This document shows, in pieces, positions 59,120 through 64,000 of a stretch of 64,000 nucleotides of DNA. The position numbers were made by a program, and so were the translations under genes. Below the pieces are notes generated by a model, which made no database searches, had not been told where the DNA came from, and worked only from the letters and a program-made list of their open reading frames with translations. Source of the stretch: Hofstenia miamia (lineage: Eukaryota; Xenacoelomorpha; Acoela); the NCBI GenBank assembly GCA_004352715.1, contig SCFE01000070.1, positions 157,968 through 221,967 on the forward strand, written 5' to 3'. Each line of letters begins with the position of its first letter. Positions within the stretch are counted from its first letter, which is position 1.

Positions 59120-59649
59120 TTAGCAGTGTAGAGGGAAATGACTACGTTTAATATGTACTAATAACATAAGCGCGCGATTGGTAATGCCAGCCAATCAAAA
59201 TTAATGATGATATCTCACCTATTAAATTTGAAAATGTCAATATGTAGACGCTCAATTACACGAACCTCGTTTTCCGAACGCTCGATTATCTGAAAGGAGA
59301 CACTTCAGTTTTGCTGATGCGTATAATCGAATGACGCGCTCAATACTGCCAATCAAAATTAATGATGAATCTCACCCATTATATTTGCACTTGCTATGAA
59401 AATGTGAATACTAGTAGGCGCTCGATTGCAACACGTCACGTCGCTAATTATCTTGGTGGTTAGACGTGCTTTGCAATTTTACCAAAATGTGACAGATCAC
59501 CCCTCACCAATCGTATAGTCTAACTGTAGCCTTCCCACGTGGCCAACACTGGTGGCTAATTAGTGGGCCACTGATGGCAAAAATACGATTTTATAGCATC
59601 AGAACAATGTGTCAAATGTAACCAATAGCAAAGTTTTTATTGATAAATA

Positions 59650-61194
59650 CAGTACTGGAAATATGTATTCGACCAACTTGCTATTTTGAATAAATAATGA
59701 ACATCCATTGGATAGTGTGCATGAGATTATAACTAAGTGTTACTTTGAGAAGGGAAAACCTGTGTCTAATACCATAAAACAGAATTACAATGGCTATTAA
59801 TTTTTAATAAAAATTAGAAAATTTGTATTCGGCCATCTGAAAAAAAAACTAACAAATGAACAAATCCAAAAAAGTAAATTCAAAATAAGATACATAAATT
59901 AATAATTGACGCAATATAAGCAATTAGCAACAAAATTCTCTCTTCTAATATTTTGTAGGGTGTCACTTAATAACAGCTTCAAGGAATCAGGGGTTGAAGC
60001 AAAAAGTCTTTCAATAAAACTGTTGGGAATTCCATACAATTCTTTCTTTATTGCGCTCCACAGCTCGTCTTCAGTGTGAAAAGTATTCTGTCCAATCCGA
60101 AATCTAACCTCTTTCCACATATTTTCGATAAAGTTAAGTTATTATGGAAGAAGTTTTTCATTTCTTTTGAAGTATAACATTGAGCACCATCCTGCTGATA
60201 TATTGAATCACTTGTAAGGAGTTGCAAGAGTTCCTTCTCTAGAATCCGAGCATATTGAGAGCTTCAGAGAGTACAAGTGATGTGGACAATTTTGCGCCCC
60301 ATACCATGACAGACTTCCCACCATACTTTATGGTCCCCGTGTAAATTGAGCCAATAATCGGAACTTCCGCGCAGTTGGTCTCTTTATCAACTTTACCAAG
60401 ATTCTTTTTGATGAGTATAGCTCAAACCTTGACTAATCTGAAAATATAACATTAAACCAATGTTTAGATGCATTTTCTCTCATTATATTGACTCACCTCA
60501 GCCGTAGTAATGTCCTTTGCGGTTAAGAATGGCTTTCTGGGTGCCACAAAAGTCCCAATTGAATACTTATTCAGGATGTTCTTGCCGTCAAACGGTGACT
60601 GTCAGCCCATTCCTTGTGAAGTTTCGATGGGGTCTTTCTGGGATTTCGCTTTGAAAGGCACACATAAGCTGACTGGGAAGCTTTGGAAGTCTTCTTTGGT
60701 CTTCCGGACTTTGGGTGCAATGATGTTTTATCAGAAGTGAAACGTCTAATGATAACCCGACAGTACTTAGAGGTTGCTCTACAAGGTGGGATATATTACG
60801 TTGGCTCATCCCTTCCAAATGTTTGGAGATAATCAACTCGCGGATGGCAATAGGTACGTAACCAGGCATCATATATGGCGAAGAAAGACTGTTATTAGGT
60901 ATTTCCAAAATAAGTAAACTAAAAACAGTTCAACCAATGAAATTATTTAGATTCTCTGATTTGGTCTGAAGTGGCCGAATACATTTTTCCAAGAAAAAAT
61001 TAGCTAACCACAAGCATTGTAGGATTTCTCCTTGAGATTTAAAGTAAACATTGATAATTATGTCTCAACATTGATGAATTCTTCTTTCTGCAACACCAAA
61101 TCTAATGAAAAATTACCTATGACATTCTTGGAGTCAATTTCTTGGAAATATTTATGACAAATCATGGGTAGCCAAATTCTTTTTTCCAATACTG
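59650..61194 (-). mobile_element. Tc1-type transposon, copy c, inactive
   Basis: Bounded by TA-CAGTACTGGAAA at 59648 and CCAATACTG-TA ending at 61196; 1545 bp. Minus-strand fragments give the HTH start (60588-60908), the middle with the QQDGA Asp context, and the C-terminus (59899-60120). Frameshifts throughout. It has a deletion around the DNA encoding GQSPDLN that is shared with copy b, so b and c descend from one insertion. Confidence 0.85.
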
Positions 61195-61235
61195 TAGTTT
61201 AAATATTGCATTTTATATTAATTGATATGAAAATC

Positions 61236-62466
61236 TTGGGGCATGAATATGTCTATTAATGAACATAATTTAATGCAATTCTGAAAATTTGCTGTGGCTA
61301 AGTTCATTGAATAGATTAACAAATTTACTTTAAAATTTCGAATTTTCGAAAAAGATTTAAATTCTCCCAATACCTAGTTTTAAAGCATTTAAAAGGTTTT
61401 GAGCAAATGGAGGCAACAAAGAACCTTGGTGTTTCGCTTAATGTGTGCAAAGATATTCCAAGCCTATAGATCGTGCCGTGGGCAAAGTCAGAGGTCGCGA
61501 GACCAATGGGACAAGGCCAGCGCGTGGATTTAGAGCGAAAAAAAGGAGAGGCAATTTTCAGTCTTTCATGTGGTACTTTCAAAGTTAGTATAGCTTTAAT
61601 AGTTTTTGATCTATAAGCTTTAAAAGAGGTAGTATTATAAAATCTTGCTTAAATCAGTTTATTGCAAATAACTATGCTAAAAAACTTGTTTTCCATATTT
61701 AAAGAAATTTAAAATCATTAAAATTATATTGCTTAATAAATGAATAGCACGCCGTATGAAAATCCATCATGAAAATTTTTTCAACGTGAGATTTGTTTAC
61801 TTAGTGTTTAATTGAGTAATAAAAAATTACGTATCAAACTTTTCAATGCTGATTACAACTCAAATTATTTTATATCATTGTTTTTAGTTTATTGCTCCTT
61901 ATGAACACTTTCATGTTAATACATCGCTAGAAATCTATAGCTCGCTTTCTGTGTGAATACCACTATCGTAAAACATGTGCTTAAAATACAAGCAAATATA
62001 TTACAAGCTTTCTTTGTGAGCTTACCCTACATTGTAGCAACCACTAGTGGTTCACTTTTGGGGAATGATTAGCATGGGCGACCACCGGTTTCCACCAGTG
62101 GACCACTAAGGACATCTGATTTAGTTTTAATCACAAATAATAGATGAGCTAATTCTTGTAAGTAAAATATTATTCATTATTATAAAAAATTTAAGGTATA
62201 TGTGCAGAATGAAATCTCAAAGTAACTTAATCATGATTATTCCCGGACCTTAAAATTATTGTCTATATGAGTATTTAAAATTGGGCAAAATTATTTTTAA
62301 TTATTGAAAAAAATAATGTTTAAAAATTGCAATTTCTTCCAAAATTCAAAATTAAATTTATATTAGGAATTTTAGTATGCTTGTTGTTATTGTTTATAAT
62401 AAAGAAATTCTTTCTATTTTCCATTACCACAAAAAAATTAATTAATATAAAATGCAATATTTAAAC
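61236..62466 (+). repeat. Dispersed repeat R1, plus orientation
   Basis: Reverse complement of 31217-32660. It starts near TTGGGGCATGAATATGTC and ends against the Tc1 fragment at 62469. No coding capacity is conserved between copies. Confidence 0.75.
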
Positions 62467-62468
62467 TA

Positions 62469-63047
62469 CAGTATTGGAAAAAATAATTTGGCTACCCATG
62501 ATTTGTCATAAATATTTCCAAGAAATTGACTCCAAGAATGTCATAGGTAATTTTTAATTAGATTTGGTGTTGCAGAAAGAGGAATTCATCAATGTTGAGA
62601 AATAATTTTCACTGTTTTTTTAAATCTCAAGAAGAAATCCTACAATGCTTGTGGTTAGCTAATTTTCTCTTGGAAAAATGTATTCGGCCACTTCAAACCA
62701 AATCAGAGAATCTGTAAATAATTTCATTGGTTGAGCTGTTTTTAGTATATTTATTTTGGAATAACAGTCTTTCTTCGCCATATATGATGCCTGGTTACGT
62801 ACCTCTTGCCATCCGCGAGTTGATTATCTCCAAACATTTGGAAGGGATGAGTCAACGTAATATATCCCAGCTTGTAGAGCAACCTCTAAGTACTGTCGGG
62901 TTATCATCAGATGTTTCACTTATGAAAACATCATTGCCCCCAAAGTCCGGAAGACCAAAGAAGACCTCCAAAGCTTCCCAGTCAGCTCTTGTGTGCTTTT
63001 CAAAGAGAAATCCCAGAAAGACCCCAAAGAAACTTCACAAGGAATAA
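62469..63047 (+). mobile_element. Tc1-type transposon, copy d, 5' fragment
   Basis: Starts CAGTATTGGAAA after TA and encodes the longest intact transposase N-terminus in the window (62727-63047): a PAIRED-like HTH (PYMMPGYVPLAIRELIISK, then GMSQRNISQLV) and the linker KSGRPKK, an AT-hook-like motif. It breaks off after KKLHKE where R1 resumes. Opposite orientation to copies a-c. Confidence 0.8.
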
Positions 63048-63049
63048 TA

Positions 63050-64000
63050 TGAATGATATGGAAATTTATCCGGTCGAGTAATTCCGCATAAGTCGTTATG
63101 ACCTTAAACAGCCTGGAGTATTTTTAAGGACAAACCGTTTTTCCACATTTACAAAGAATTTTCTTATAGCCTATTAAAAAATTTGAAAATTTTGGGGCAT
63201 GAATATGTCTGTTAAAGTATTTAAAAGTTTTGAGCCCATGGAGGCAACAAAAAAACTTGATGTTTCGCTTGATATTCCAAGCCTATAGAGGCGTGCCGTG
63301 GACAAAGTCAGAGGTCGCGAGACCAATGGGACAAGGCCAGCGCGTGGATTTAGAGCGAAAAAAAGGAGAGGCAATTTTCAGTCTTTCATGTGGTACTTTC
63401 AAAGTTAGTATAGCTTTAATAGTTTTTGATTTATAAGCTTTAAAAGAGGTAGTATTTTAAAATCTTGCTTAAATCAGTTTATTTCAAATAACTATACTAA
63501 AAAACTTATTTTCCATATTTGAAGAAATATAAAATCATTAAAATTATATTGCTTAATAAACGAATAGGACGCAGCATGAAAATCCATCATAGAAATTTTT
63601 TTAACGTGAGATTTGCTTACTTAGTATTTAATTGAGTAATAAATAATTACGTATTAAACTTTTCAAAGCTAATTACAACTCAAATTAATTTTATATCATT
63701 GTTTTAATTTATAGCATCTACACGCTCACGCTCCTTATGAACACTTTCATGTTAATACATCGCTAGAAATTTATAGCTCGCTTTCCGTGTGAATACCACT
63801 ATCGTAAAACATGTGCTTAAAATACAAGCAAATATATTACAAGCTTTCTTTGTGAGCTTACCCTACATTGTAGCAACCACCAGTGGTTCACTGTTGGGGA
63901 ATGATTGGCATGGGCGCCCACCGCTTTCCACCAGTGGACCACTAAGGACATCATAAATAATATATAAGTTAATGCTTGCAAGTAAAATATTATTCATTAT
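63050..64000 (+). repeat. Dispersed repeat R1, third copy, cut by window end
   Basis: Direct repeat of 61236-62170 with a longer left part that matches 32500-32660 in reverse complement (CAGCCTGGAGTA near 63110). Confidence 0.75.

Noticed and set aside
1-64000. CRISPR arrays, bacterial operons or ribosomal RNA
   Set aside because: No regularly spaced short direct repeats with unique spacers, no rRNA-like conserved blocks; the content is eukaryotic.

Overview
The window is an AT-rich draft scaffold from a metazoan, most likely an invertebrate. Genes are split by introns with GT/AG borders and carry AATAAA poly(A) signals. There is no operon structure or CRISPR. Most of the DNA is transposable elements: Ty3/gypsy LTR elements, LINEs, hAT, Tc1, mariner, and MITEs of piggyBac and Harbinger type. 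I cannot name the species. Seven long N runs, one 12-N run and several lone Ns mark contig joins, and some of these joins carry false duplications.

Layout. 1-8749 is a minus-strand Ty3/gypsy element (gag, protease, RT, RNase H, integrase, 5' LTR) with several frame breaks and an assembly duplication of its integrase. 8750-13876 is a jumble of old, CpG-poor LTR-element remnants. 14877-16583 is the 3' end of a second element of the same LTR family; it carries an unrecognised 3'-terminal reading frame. 18.5-31.2 kb and 47.4-61.2 kb are two paralogous, same-strand copies of one locus. Each has a minus-strand exon for a long C2H2 zinc-finger array (15 and 17 fingers). Several kb upstream of each array lies a short minus-strand first exon for a KRAB domain of the PRDM9/SSX type: two copies near the first array, one near the second. 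Donor and acceptor phases match, so I model two KRAB zinc-finger genes whose introns are full of transposons. Between the two loci, 35.0-39.5 kb holds a plus-strand M13 (neprilysin/ECE-like) gene. It keeps the zinc ligands but has Gln in place of the catalytic Glu, so it is probably a pseudopeptidase. 61.2-64.0 kb is dispersed repeats and Tc1 fragments, partly inverted relative to 30.9-32.7 kb.

How it fits together. The KRAB and zinc-finger exons probably make sequence-specific DNA-binding repressors or recruiters. The locus has been duplicated, its finger arrays have diverged, and transposons have bombarded its introns and promoters before and after duplication. Shared insertions (hAT with identical target duplication) and private ones (a piggyBac-type MITE in copy 1) order these events. 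Nothing links the M13 gene functionally to its neighbours.
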